Part shown: positions 51,441 to 59,959 of the stretch, piece by piece
How the letters are laid out: every line of letters starts with the position of its first letter
Position numbering within the stretch: position 1 is the first letter of the stretch
Source: Caldilineaceae bacterium
GTDB lineage: Bacteria; Chloroflexota; Anaerolineae; Caldilineales; Caldilineaceae
Assembly (NCBI GenBank): GCA_026645575.1
Contig: JAPKMW010000057.1
Coordinates: 6,693 to 70,692, forward strand
Direction of reading: 5' to 3'
DNA: 64,000 bases
Translations under genes and position numbers: made by a program
The notes under the pieces: generated by a model
The model's database searches: none
Told to the model about the DNA's origin: nothing
Seen by the model: only the letters and a program-made list of their open reading frames with translations

Positions 51441-52003
51441 AGGTAGTGTAGTTATATAGAAAGCCAGTTCAGTTACAGTAAATTAGCCAAAGATGCGCAC
51501 CCTTTTGATGCGCATCTTTGGCATTGCTACATCTATTTCACCCCAGAGAGGCGCTGCTTATCACCCTACAATATAGCCATACAGTTTCAAGTCAAGCTAT
51601 ACCCCAGCAAAGTATCATAAGCAGGTAGATGGACGGCCTTCGTTTCCTCCTCACTATGTTCGCGTAATATCTCCCTTTGCCAGGCACAATGCGCCACAAC
51701 AGGAGCGCCTAAAAATAAGTTCCCGATTTGCTCACCGCGAGTCACTGACTCGCGGCGAGCGAAGTTTGTTTTAGACACTCACTTCGTTAGGTAAGCGCAA
51801 CTCCCAACCGAAAAGTACGTACTGATTGGTAGTAAACACGCGCCGGGTGACATGCGCCAAGGGGCAATCAGGGGCTTGGAGTTCCGCCTTGGGCAGTGAT
51901 TCACTGGCCCCCTGCTCCCATTGGGCGAATTGCTCACGGCGAAGCCATCTGCGCAAAATCTGACAATATTCTGTTAAGTTTCTAAAGCATAAGGGGTGAT
52001 ACC
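51441..52003. other. Intergenic region with a half palindrome
   Basis: No confident gene. GCTCACCGCGAGTCACTGAC...GCGGCGAGC at 51729-51761 is a single-core, diverged copy of the GTCCGTGAC family. A minus-strand frame of 88 codons (51771-52037) has protein-like composition at its C-terminal end but no family or start signal and overlaps the next gene; it may be a gene remnant. Confidence 0.5.
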
Positions 52004-52720
52004 ATGCAAGAAAACAAAGACACACGCAATGCGGCACTGTGGGGCCTCTTGTTGATCGTGGCGGGCATCTTTTTCCTGTTGCAAAATCTGGGCTGGTTTG
52101 GCGGTTTAACTGATCTGATCTGGACAGGGCTGTTTAGCGTCGGTGGGCTGGTCTTTCTCTATCTCTTCTTAACCCACCGGGAAGAGCAGTGGTGGGCCGC
52201 CATTCCGGGCTTTACCCTGTTGGGGTTGGCCGCCGTCACCTTTTTAGACAACTTTGGGCCGCGCTTTATCGAACCCTTGACCGGCTCGGTCTTTCTCGGC
52301 TCGATTGGGGTCGGCTTTGTCATGGTCTATCTCGCCAACCCGCGCATGTGGTGGGCGATTATCCCCGGCGGTGTGATGACCACGCTGGCCGTTGTAGCTG
52401 GGATCGATGAAGTGGGTGTGCGCGGCTTTGATTCGGGGGGCGTCTTCTTCCTGGGATTGGGGTTGACTTTCCTGGTCTTGGCTTTGCTCGCACCGCGTTC
52501 GGGGGAACGGCTCACTTGGGCCTTTATCCCGGCAACTGTGCTAATCATCATGGGGATTTTGGTCGGCGTCGATTCAGCGGAATTGATCAACACGTTGTGG
52601 CCCTTTGCTTTAATTGTGGCGGGCGGCTACTGGATCTGGCGCAGCATGGTTCGTAAAGATGACACGCCGTTAGCAACAGATCCGCGACCCAGGGTTCCTG
52701 AAGAGCGGAGGGAGGAATAG
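52004..52720 (+). CDS. Multi-pass membrane protein with LiaF/DUF5668-like helices
   Basis: The 238-residue protein has about seven hydrophobic segments in short hairpins: LWGLLLIVAGIFFLLQNLGWF, LFSVGGLVFLYLFL, IPGFTLLGLAAVTFL and so on. The first segment with FFLLQNLGW is typical of LiaF/DUF5668 membrane anchors. A charged tail (RPRVPEERREE) ends it. It probably sits in the cytoplasmic membrane; its function is unknown. AGGGGTG precedes the start. It is followed after three bases by the LiaF-like gene, so the two form an operon. Confidence 0.75.
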   Translation: MQENKDTRNAALWGLLLIVAGIFFLLQNLGWFGGLTDLIWTGLFSVGGLVFLYLFLTHREEQWWAAIPGFTLLGLAAVTFLDNFGPRFIEPLTGSVFLGSIGVGFVMVYLANPRMWWAIIPGGVMTTLAVVAGIDEVGVRGFDSGGVFFLGLGLTFLVLALLAPRSGERLTWAFIPATVLIIMGILVGVDSAELINTLWPFALIVAGGYWIWRSMVRKDDTPLATDPRPRVPEERREE

Positions 52721-52723
52721 AAA

Positions 52724-53647
52724 ATGGTAACGACAACTGAAAAAAGTCGCGGTAGCCTCTTTGGCCCCATTGTCCTGGTGGGGTTAGGAGTGCTACTCTT
52801 GTTGAGCAACTTTGGCATTCTTACTTTCAACCTGTGGGAATTGCTCTTTCGCTTTTGGCCGCTCTTTCTGGTGGCGGCGGGGCTGGATCTGCTGCTGGGC
52901 CGGCGTACCAACGGCGGTGCGCTGGCTGCTCTGCTGATCATTGTCAGCCTGGTCATCGGCGGGATGTGGCTGGGCTATGTCCAGAGCAACGCCTTTGAGT
53001 CGGTTGGCGGCCAGACCATTCGACAAAATTTGGAAGGGGCGCAACGGGCGCGGATCAACATTGATTCCAGTGTAAGCCAGATGCAGATCGCCGCTGGTGT
53101 ACCAGTCGGTCAGTTGGTTGAAGGGGAGATTGCCCTACACAACAATGAAGAATTGCGGACTGATTTTCGCGTTGACGGCGGCGTTGCCACCTATGCGTTA
53201 AAAAGTGATAGCCAGAGCTTTATTCTGCCCAGCTTTGGCCGGCGGGAAGATGGGCTGTGGAACCTGCGCTTGAATGGCGAAACACCCATTGACCTCTCGA
53301 TCTCCACCGGCGTTGGTTCGGCTGATCTCAACTTAGCGCAATTGACCCTGACCGGGCTGGAGGTCAGCACCGGGGTTGGCGAAGTGAAGATCACCTTGCC
53401 CGCGCGTGGCAATTTTGAAGCGGCAATTGAAGGTGGGGTGGGCAAGATCCTGGTGTTGGTGCCTGATACGTTGGCTGCGCACATTACGGCGGACGCCGGC
53501 ATCGGCAGTGTTACGGTTGATGGCAATTACATCCGCCGCGCTGGTGAATACTTCTCCCCCGATTTTGAAAGCGCCGCCCAGCGCGTCACCCTGGTCATCG
53601 GCGGCGGCGTCGGGCCGGTTACAGTGCAGCAGGTGAGTAAGCAATAA
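52724..53647 (+). CDS. LiaF-like membrane protein with beta-rich C-terminal domain
   Basis: The 307-residue protein has three or four N-terminal hydrophobic segments (GPIVLVGLGVLLLLSNFGIL; FWPLFLVAAGLDLLLG; LAALLIIVSLVIGGMWLG) typical of LiaI/LiaF-type anchors. A beta-helix-like ('toastrack') domain follows (~100-305) with repeated patterns such as ISTGVGSADLNL, VSTGVGEVKITLP and ADAGIGSVTVDG. In Bacillus, LiaF senses or represses cell-envelope stress responses, but no LiaRS genes are next to it here. GGAGGAA precedes the start. Confidence 0.82.
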   Translation: MVTTTEKSRGSLFGPIVLVGLGVLLLLSNFGILTFNLWELLFRFWPLFLVAAGLDLLLGRRTNGGALAALLIIVSLVIGGMWLGYVQSNAFESVGGQTIRQNLEGAQRARINIDSSVSQMQIAAGVPVGQLVEGEIALHNNEELRTDFRVDGGVATYALKSDSQSFILPSFGRREDGLWNLRLNGETPIDLSISTGVGSADLNLAQLTLTGLEVSTGVGEVKITLPARGNFEAAIEGGVGKILVLVPDTLAAHITADAGIGSVTVDGNYIRRAGEYFSPDFESAAQRVTLVIGGGVGPVTVQQVSKQ

Positions 53648-53735
53648 TCAGTAGTCCGCAGTCCAGAGTCCAGAGTCCCAAGTCAGGCTTGACAGGGTTG
53701 CGGACTACTGATAATCAGTAGTCCGCAACCCTGTC
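53647..53735. repeat. Repeat cluster with perfect hairpin
   Basis: GACAGGGTTGCGGACTACTG with its end at 53712 pairs exactly with 53714-53735 (22-base arms, one-base loop). ATCAGTAGTCCGC also occurs as a direct copy at 53647-53659, and CAGAGTC words lie between. It separates the convergent LiaF-like and subtilase genes. Confidence 0.75.
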
Positions 53736-53750
53736 TCTCTATCTCTTCTT

Positions 53751-56700
53751 TTATTGCCGTTGTACCAATGGCAGGAAGAGGCGAGATCCGCTGTTCGGCT
53801 GCCCCAGGTTGACGCTGGTGCTGCTGGCGTCAAAATTCTGTTTCGTGGTGGCGACCAGGGCAAAGGGTTGGGCGCCAAAGGTGCCGTTGACCCGCTGCGC
53901 CTGCACTGTGATCACATAGGCGCCGGCAGCCGGATTCTCCACCCGAATGGTCTCCACATTGTTTTTGCGGTCGGGCGCTGTTCCACCGTTGCCCAACAGG
54001 GCGCCATTTGGCCCGCTTACTTGCAGGTCGAGGTCGTTGACCAGCGTTTGGGCCGCAGACGCCTGCGCCGGCGGGTCAGTCCAAACCAGCGTGATATAGA
54101 GGCCGGCGCCTGTTTGCGGGTTGCCGCCACCGCCACCGGTCACTTCGTATTGGGCGGTGGCCTGCTTATCGCCTTGCACAACCCCTAAGGTATATTGACC
54201 AGGTGTTGCATTGGCTTTCGTTTCCAGCGTCAACTGCGCACCACCGGCGGCATTGATGTTGATTTGCCCGATCACTTTGCCGTCCAGGGTGACATTAGCC
54301 GGTGTACTCGCCGTAAAATTAGCGGCTTCAAAGGTAAAGGTGGTTCCTGGCGGCCCAGACGTTGGCGTCACTGTCAGCGTTAGATCGCCACCGGCGACAG
54401 TGGTGACAACAAAGGTGGCGGCGGCCATGCGACCGGCAGTGTCCGTTAAACGCACTTCATATTCGCCTGCTGGTGTATTAGTCGTAGTTTGCAGGGTAAA
54501 GGCAACCTCCCCCTGAGCATTGCTACCGACGGTGCCAAAGGCTTCCCCGGCCAAGGTGACGGCAATGGCGCTGTCATTGGGCAGGAAATTGCTGCCAGTA
54601 AATTGGAATTTGCTGTTCGCTGGCCCACTACCAGGGGTGACGGCTAGGCTGGGGGTTGCATCACCGAGAATGGTGATGGTCGTATTCGCCGTCCGATTGG
54701 CGCCATTAAGGGTTTGAATCACATAGGCGCCGGGTTCGATGGTTTTGCTGGTGTAGAGGAAGATGGCAATATCACCCCGTGCATCGGCGTAGGCGGTCTT
54801 AATATAGTTGTCATCGTTACAAGGATCCAGACAAATATCGACCCAGCCATACGGCACATTGTATTGACCAACCAGCAAGAATTTACTGCCGGGCGGGCCA
54901 GAGGACGGGATCGCCGTTGCCGTTACATCCGGGAAGTCGATGTACAACGCAATGTCATCGACAAAGGCCGACATGTGTGGTTCCGCCGCATCGCCATAGG
55001 TATAGACTACTAGATAGGCGGTTTGCCCGGCCAGCGCCGTTTTGTTGGCGGCGGTGAAGACCAATTCATAGGTGTAATTCCCGTTAACGCCGACACACTC
55101 CGGGTTTTCCGGTGCATAGGGGCCGATAAAGTTGGCAGAAGCGTCGATCAGCGCGACACAGAGTTGATCATAGGGGTCGCCGTTGTCGTCCAAATCCTGG
55201 TCAACAATACTTGCTTTGAAGGCGATACCGCTGGGAAACTGGCTGTCGATCGCTTCCGGGAATTGCACCGGGTAGTAGAGGGCGTCATCGAATTCGGTGC
55301 CGCCCAGCCACATGGAGTAAAAGCCATTGATGACAACACTGGGATCGCTAGTGCGCACCGGCAGACCGCTCCCCAACCAAATCTCATTCCAATAAGCCGA
55401 CCAGTCAGGATCTTCAAAGTCGCCGCCGCCGACCATGTTCTGCTGATAAGTCAATGTACTCGGTTGCCCATCGGCATCGCGCGGCGCAAAGCGTTGCTGG
55501 CTCATTGCGGGTGGCGCCGCGTTTGTCAAGGGTGCGCGACTGGCAATGGTTGGCGCCCCATTCGTCAAGGGGATGAGACCCTGTTTTGTAATGCCGACAT
55601 GGGTGGGAATCACCGTATGCTGACGCGCCGTGGCAAAACCGGGCAGCGGTTCGCCCTGGAAGTGGGTTGCATCGGTAATGAGCGTGGTTGCTGCTGGTGG
55701 TGTGCTATCGGTCAGGTGAAGGGTTGCGACGGCAGCGGCTTGCACCGTGTCGGCGCCCGCGCCCGTGATGGCGATCAGGTTGCCCACAGCAGTCGTAGCA
55801 ACAATCTGCACGGTATAGGAGACGCTTTGGCCGGTGGATAGACCCTGCACAAAGTCATCCATCACGGCATAGTGGGCGTTCAAGGTATTTTTCAGATCGA
55901 CGCGGCCGCTGCCACTGTCCATACTGGGGGTGGTTTCACCGGGCAGTTGGGTGGCGCCATTCATGATGATCGCCTTCATCAACGCCGCGCTAGGGTTGCT
56001 GACACCCCGTTCTTTGCCCAGCCATTCCCGCACCAGCGCCGCCGCCCCTGCCGTTAACGGCGTTGCCATTGATGTGCCGCCCATGAAGGCATAGTCAGCA
56101 TTGAACGGCCCCCAGAAGCTGCCATCCGGCGCCTGGGCTGCCCGCACGGAAAGAATCCAAGTGCCGGGGGCTACCACATCGGGCTTGATGCGCCCATCCA
56201 CCGTCGGGCCGCGGCTGGAAAAGCTTGCCATACTATTGGGGTCATCGCTGTCGGTATCAACCGTAGGTCGGTTGTTCTCACTGGCGCCCACGGTGAGGAC
56301 ATTCTTAGCAGTACCAGGGGAGCCAACGGTCTGGGCGCCGGGGCCGGCATTGCCCGCGGCATAGAGTACCAGATAATCCTTGTGGCGCCAGATGTAATCA
56401 TCGACCAGACTGGAGAGCAGGTTGTAGCCGCCGCGGTCAGACGCCCCCCAACTGTTGCTGGAGATGCGCGCCCCGGCCTGATAGCCTTTGGCAATAAAAT
56501 CACCATTGAGATCAATACATTGAATCCCGCTGCTGCCATCGGTGTTGAGCGCCATGAAGACCAGTTGCGCTTCCGGGGCAGCCCCGGCGTGCGAGGCGGT
56601 ATAGTCATGATTGGCCGGATTGCTGCCGGAACGGACGCCACTGCCCAACACCGAGCCGGCCACATGGGTGCCATGCCCATTGAGATCGGTCCAGGTGGCC

Positions 56701-57524
56701 TTGGCGCGACATTGGGGGGTGGACAGATTCATTTCACTAGGGGCAAAGGCGCGCACCAGGCGGTTGGCAAAATCGGGGGAAAGCGCCTCCTGCACGCTGA
56801 GGCCAGAATCAGAAACAGCGATGATCTGGCCGGCGCCAAAGTAGCCGGAACGCTGCCAGACCCCTTCGACCCCCATTACTTTGCGTCCTTCGGCATTGGC
56901 AAGTTGCGGCTCCAGATACGGCTCAACCCAACTGACCGCCGGGTGCTGGAGTAGGGACGGCAGCGTTGCCGCTGGCGCAGTCACGCGGAAGAGCAACCCC
57001 CAATCATATTGGGCTAGGTTCTGGATTGTCGCCCCTTGCGTGCGCAGGAACTCGGTTAACACCGTTGGCACGGTATCGGCAAAGCCAACCACGACCAGAT
57101 CCAATGGGGCATCAGTGGTGTTACCAGCGGCACGGAGCGCCAAAGCCGGCGCTAGTTTATAGGCTGGTTGGTAGGGGCCAACCCACCGAACGCCGGGTAA
57201 GGCGCGCACATTGGCTACGGCGGCCGGCGTCAGCCGCACAATGTGGGTGTTGTCGGGGATGTAGCCGAGGACGCGACCGCCCAGGGCGGTGATCTGTTGC
57301 ACCCAAAGAGTTTCCACGGGGCCGGTAAATTGCACGAGATAGTAGGGCGTGGCGACGTCAGCGGCATCCGCTGCGATCAAGGCGTTTCCCGGTTGTAAGG
57401 GGTCAAAGGTTGCCGCCTGTAAACGCACCAGGGCTGGTTCTGTCGTCGTTTCCTGCCCATAGGCGCGTGGACTAAACACCACCAGCAAAAGCAAGAGGAT
57501 GAGCAAAAGATGAGTTGGTTTCAT
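53751..57524 (-). CDS. Secreted subtilisin-family (S8) serine protease with repeat domains
   Basis: The 1257-residue protein starts with a signal peptide (MKPTHLLLILLLLLVVFSP). After a pro-region (~30-215) comes the S8 catalytic domain with Asp in IIAVSDSGLS (~240), His in LNGHGTHVAGSV (~285), Asn in AAGNAGPG (~390) and Ser in GGTSMATPLTAG (~483). From ~880 three IPT-like modules follow, each opening with SGPPGSKF, SGPANSKF or SGPPGTTF. A short beta domain with LVNDLDLQVSGPNG (proprotein-convertase-like) comes next. It ends in LFLPLVQRQ. An extracellular degradative role is likely. Confidence 0.9.
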   Translation of the reverse strand: MKPTHLLLILLLLLVVFSPRAYGQETTTEPALVRLQAATFDPLQPGNALIAADAADVATPYYLVQFTGPVETLWVQQITALGGRVLGYIPDNTHIVRLTPAAVANVRALPGVRWVGPYQPAYKLAPALALRAAGNTTDAPLDLVVVGFADTVPTVLTEFLRTQGATIQNLAQYDWGLLFRVTAPAATLPSLLQHPAVSWVEPYLEPQLANAEGRKVMGVEGVWQRSGYFGAGQIIAVSDSGLSVQEALSPDFANRLVRAFAPSEMNLSTPQCRAKATWTDLNGHGTHVAGSVLGSGVRSGSNPANHDYTASHAGAAPEAQLVFMALNTDGSSGIQCIDLNGDFIAKGYQAGARISSNSWGASDRGGYNLLSSLVDDYIWRHKDYLVLYAAGNAGPGAQTVGSPGTAKNVLTVGASENNRPTVDTDSDDPNSMASFSSRGPTVDGRIKPDVVAPGTWILSVRAAQAPDGSFWGPFNADYAFMGGTSMATPLTAGAAALVREWLGKERGVSNPSAALMKAIIMNGATQLPGETTPSMDSGSGRVDLKNTLNAHYAVMDDFVQGLSTGQSVSYTVQIVATTAVGNLIAITGAGADTVQAAAVATLHLTDSTPPAATTLITDATHFQGEPLPGFATARQHTVIPTHVGITKQGLIPLTNGAPTIASRAPLTNAAPPAMSQQRFAPRDADGQPSTLTYQQNMVGGGDFEDPDWSAYWNEIWLGSGLPVRTSDPSVVINGFYSMWLGGTEFDDALYYPVQFPEAIDSQFPSGIAFKASIVDQDLDDNGDPYDQLCVALIDASANFIGPYAPENPECVGVNGNYTYELVFTAANKTALAGQTAYLVVYTYGDAAEPHMSAFVDDIALYIDFPDVTATAIPSSGPPGSKFLLVGQYNVPYGWVDICLDPCNDDNYIKTAYADARGDIAIFLYTSKTIEPGAYVIQTLNGANRTANTTITILGDATPSLAVTPGSGPANSKFQFTGSNFLPNDSAIAVTLAGEAFGTVGSNAQGEVAFTLQTTTNTPAGEYEVRLTDTAGRMAAATFVVTTVAGGDLTLTVTPTSGPPGTTFTFEAANFTASTPANVTLDGKVIGQININAAGGAQLTLETKANATPGQYTLGVVQGDKQATAQYEVTGGGGGNPQTGAGLYITLVWTDPPAQASAAQTLVNDLDLQVSGPNGALLGNGGTAPDRKNNVETIRVENPAAGAYVITVQAQRVNGTFGAQPFALVATTKQNFDASSTSVNLGQPNSGSRLFLPLVQRQ

Positions 57525-57787
57525 GGAAATGTTTTTCCTTGCAGCATGACAAGGTGACAGGATGAGTTACGTGTGGCCGTGGTTGTCTACAATTGGGACA
57601 GCCTATGCTTGTCACCCTAAAAAAGAAATGGTATTTGCCAGAAAATTATAACAAAAGAGCGATCCTACCCCATTATGACCTAACAGCACGGAAAGAGCCA
57701 AACGGCAAAGGGCGTCGGCTATTGTAGGCCGACCACTTGTGGTATGCTATCAGGAAAATGATTTGTCCACCAAGAAAGGAAGTTCCG

Positions 57788-58765
57788 ATGGCAGAAGCAC
57801 GTAACATTAAATTTTCGACAGATCTGGTCACCTTCTACGATCCCCGCTTTTGGGGCATGGCCGGCGCGATGGGCGCGCTGCGCGATCTCTTCACCAGTGG
57901 CGGGTGGAGTCCGCTACGCTTTTGGGAACAGATTCTGACTTCGTGCAAGACCGCGGGGCTGGATGGGATCGAGATTACCTTTGCACCGGGCAATTGGTAT
58001 AGCGCCCGCGATGCCTATGGGTCGGCACAGGGGTTTGCCACGGCGTTGCACGATCATGGCCTGGAACTGAGCAGCGGCTATTTTTCCACCCGCATTCCCG
58101 GCACGGATCGCTATGCCGAGTTTGACAATGCTGCCGATCACCCTGTGTTGTTAGAGATGGTTGCCGGTTATGCCGAGTTTTTGCAGGCGGGTGGCTCGGA
58201 TTCGCTCATTGTCTCGCTGCCCCTGCGTGCCAGCCGGGATGCCGAGCCGCCGGTCTTTGTTGATCTCAAACGAGCCGAGTTAATGGCCGATCTTATGAAC
58301 CGCATGGGCTATCTTTCGCTGAAATATGGCGTCAAGCTGGCTGTCCACCCGGAAGCGTTCTCCATGTTTCGCAATAGTCGCGACGTCGATCTCTTTATGC
58401 TGCTGACCGACCCGACCTATGTCTTCCTCTGCCCCGACACGGCGCAATTTACCGTTGCCGGCTCGGATCCGTTAGCGATTGTCAAGCGCCATCGCGACCG
58501 CCTGTCGATCACCCACTGGAAAGACGCCACCGGCCCCGCCCCGGCGGATGTGCCGATTGATGAGACCATCTATGATCGCCAGATCCAGTGGTTTACCGCA
58601 GTGGGCAGTGGCGTGGTGGATTGGCCGGCGTGGGTGCGCTTGCTGCGCGATCTGAACTACCAGGGGTGGGCTGTGCTGGAACTGGACACCGCCCCCGACC
58701 CGGTTGGCGATTTGCAACGGATTCGCCAATATGTTGAACGATCATTGTCGGCGATCTATCGGTGA
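57788..58765 (+). CDS. Sugar phosphate isomerase/epimerase-like TIM-barrel protein
   Basis: The ATG at 57788 follows AAAGGAAG; the frame is open from 57737. The 325-residue protein fits the xylose isomerase-like TIM barrel (AP endonuclease family 2 fold): CKTAGLDGIEITF, LHDHGLELSSGYF, YGVKLAVHPEAFSMF (Glu metal ligand after His), VFLCPDTAQFTVAGSDPLAI (Asp, His-like positions), ITHWKDA and GWAVLELDTAPDP. These supply the usual Glu, Asp, His and Glu ligands for a divalent metal. It may act on a keto-sugar or inositol-like compound. An extended -10-like TGTGGTATGCT lies at about 57739-57748. Confidence 0.87.
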   Translation: MAEARNIKFSTDLVTFYDPRFWGMAGAMGALRDLFTSGGWSPLRFWEQILTSCKTAGLDGIEITFAPGNWYSARDAYGSAQGFATALHDHGLELSSGYFSTRIPGTDRYAEFDNAADHPVLLEMVAGYAEFLQAGGSDSLIVSLPLRASRDAEPPVFVDLKRAELMADLMNRMGYLSLKYGVKLAVHPEAFSMFRNSRDVDLFMLLTDPTYVFLCPDTAQFTVAGSDPLAIVKRHRDRLSITHWKDATGPAPADVPIDETIYDRQIQWFTAVGSGVVDWPAWVRLLRDLNYQGWAVLELDTAPDPVGDLQRIRQYVERSLSAIYR

Positions 58766-59524
58766 GAAAAGCAGGGATGCTGACAAGAGAAAGGGTGTCC
58801 TGGCAGCTTCGACAAGCGTTCGACTGAGTTCACGCCGAAGTCTCAGCCGCCGGGACACCCTTTCTCTTTCCGGCGGAGGTCACGACTGGGCATAGCACAT
58901 CTCATTGCCGAAGTTGACCGTCCCCTCCATTAATCTACAGAAGGCAGTGCAGCAAATGACACAGGAGAAAACTGGTACTCCATAGCTATATACAAACCGG
59001 GTTCGAGTTGCTACAATACAAATGGTACGACGCATGAGAAAACGGTTCCCGTCCCCACTCGATCGGGACGGAACAAGCTTCTCACCGGGAACGCTAGGCA
59101 TCACTACGGTCTAGCGTCCGCCTGACGATCAGGGCCTGCGCCAACAGACCTTGTGGGATGGTAAACCAATTTGGATCAATCAAGCTATTTTTGCATGAAG
59201 GTGCGCTTGAACCTAAGTTGGGTAGAACTTTGCTCAAGAGGTAGTAGAGATGTCTGGACGGCAAATCAATCAAACACCACTTTGCGCGGCCTGTGGCGGG
59301 GTAACTTTCCCTAGTGCCGCTTCTTCTGGCTACAACCACCTACGCCCCCGGTTCTCGTTTGTGAGAATCGGCTCACCTGTACGAACAGGCCCCCTTGTTT
59401 CTATGCTGCCTCAAGCAATACTACCGGCGAGCTATTTATATGGCGCCGCCCCCAACTCATTCGAACAACCATTCACCCATCATGTATCACCGATTACGTT
59501 ATCGTTTATTCAGGAGCTACTGCC
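58766..59524. other. Intergenic region, mostly featureless
   Basis: A hairpin lies at 58786-58867: 19-base arms (58786-58804, 58849-58867) with one mismatch around a loop holding TTCGACAAGC. The remaining 650 bases show no gene with support; the frame at 59250-59528 lacks a family and a good start. AGGAGC before 59525 belongs to the next gene. Confidence 0.5.
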
Positions 59525-59884
59525 ATGAAGCATTCGCCCATGCGTCGTTTTCACGTATCTACCACCTGCCGACCATTGTTGACATCCCGCCGTATTCTGC
59601 GCCGCTTGCTAATCATGACCTTAGCACTGGCGATCTTACTCCCGGCGCTGCGGCTGGCCAGCTATGCCACCGGCTACGCCCAAAGCACGCCCGGCGTCGG
59701 CATTGGCACGAGTACGCCCCATGCTTCGGCCATTCTTGATCTCAGTTTTACCGACAAAGGGGTACTCTTCCCGCGGCTCACCACCGCGCAGCGCAACGCC
59801 ATCAGCAATCCGGCGGCCGGGTTGCTGATCTATAACAGCGAGGCCAATGTGTTGCAAATCTACGACGGCAGCGGCTGGAAGTAG
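59525..59884 (+). CDS. Small secreted tail-fibre-like domain protein
   Basis: The 119-residue protein has a long basic start and a hydrophobic stretch (LLIMTLALAILLPALRLA), with likely cleavage after GYAQ. The rest is one domain beginning GVGIGTSTPHASAILDL and ending in IYDGSGWK; its core KGVLFPRLTTAQRNAISNPA matches the domain common in Bacteroidota and phage tail-fibre or adhesin proteins. AGGAGC is the ribosome site. It is paralogous to the N-terminal domain of the next gene. It probably sits on the cell surface or is released. Confidence 0.8.
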   Translation: MKHSPMRRFHVSTTCRPLLTSRRILRRLLIMTLALAILLPALRLASYATGYAQSTPGVGIGTSTPHASAILDLSFTDKGVLFPRLTTAQRNAISNPAAGLLIYNSEANVLQIYDGSGWK

Positions 59885-59959
59885 AAAAACTGACAAGTCT
59901 TGGAGACCTGACAGATTTAGGACCACTCGTTATCGGTTCTTAACAAAGGAACAAGTACC

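Noticed and set aside
59250..59528. 92-codon open frame before the tail-fibre-like gene
   Set aside because: No family, no convincing start signal, and overlaps the start of a well-supported gene.
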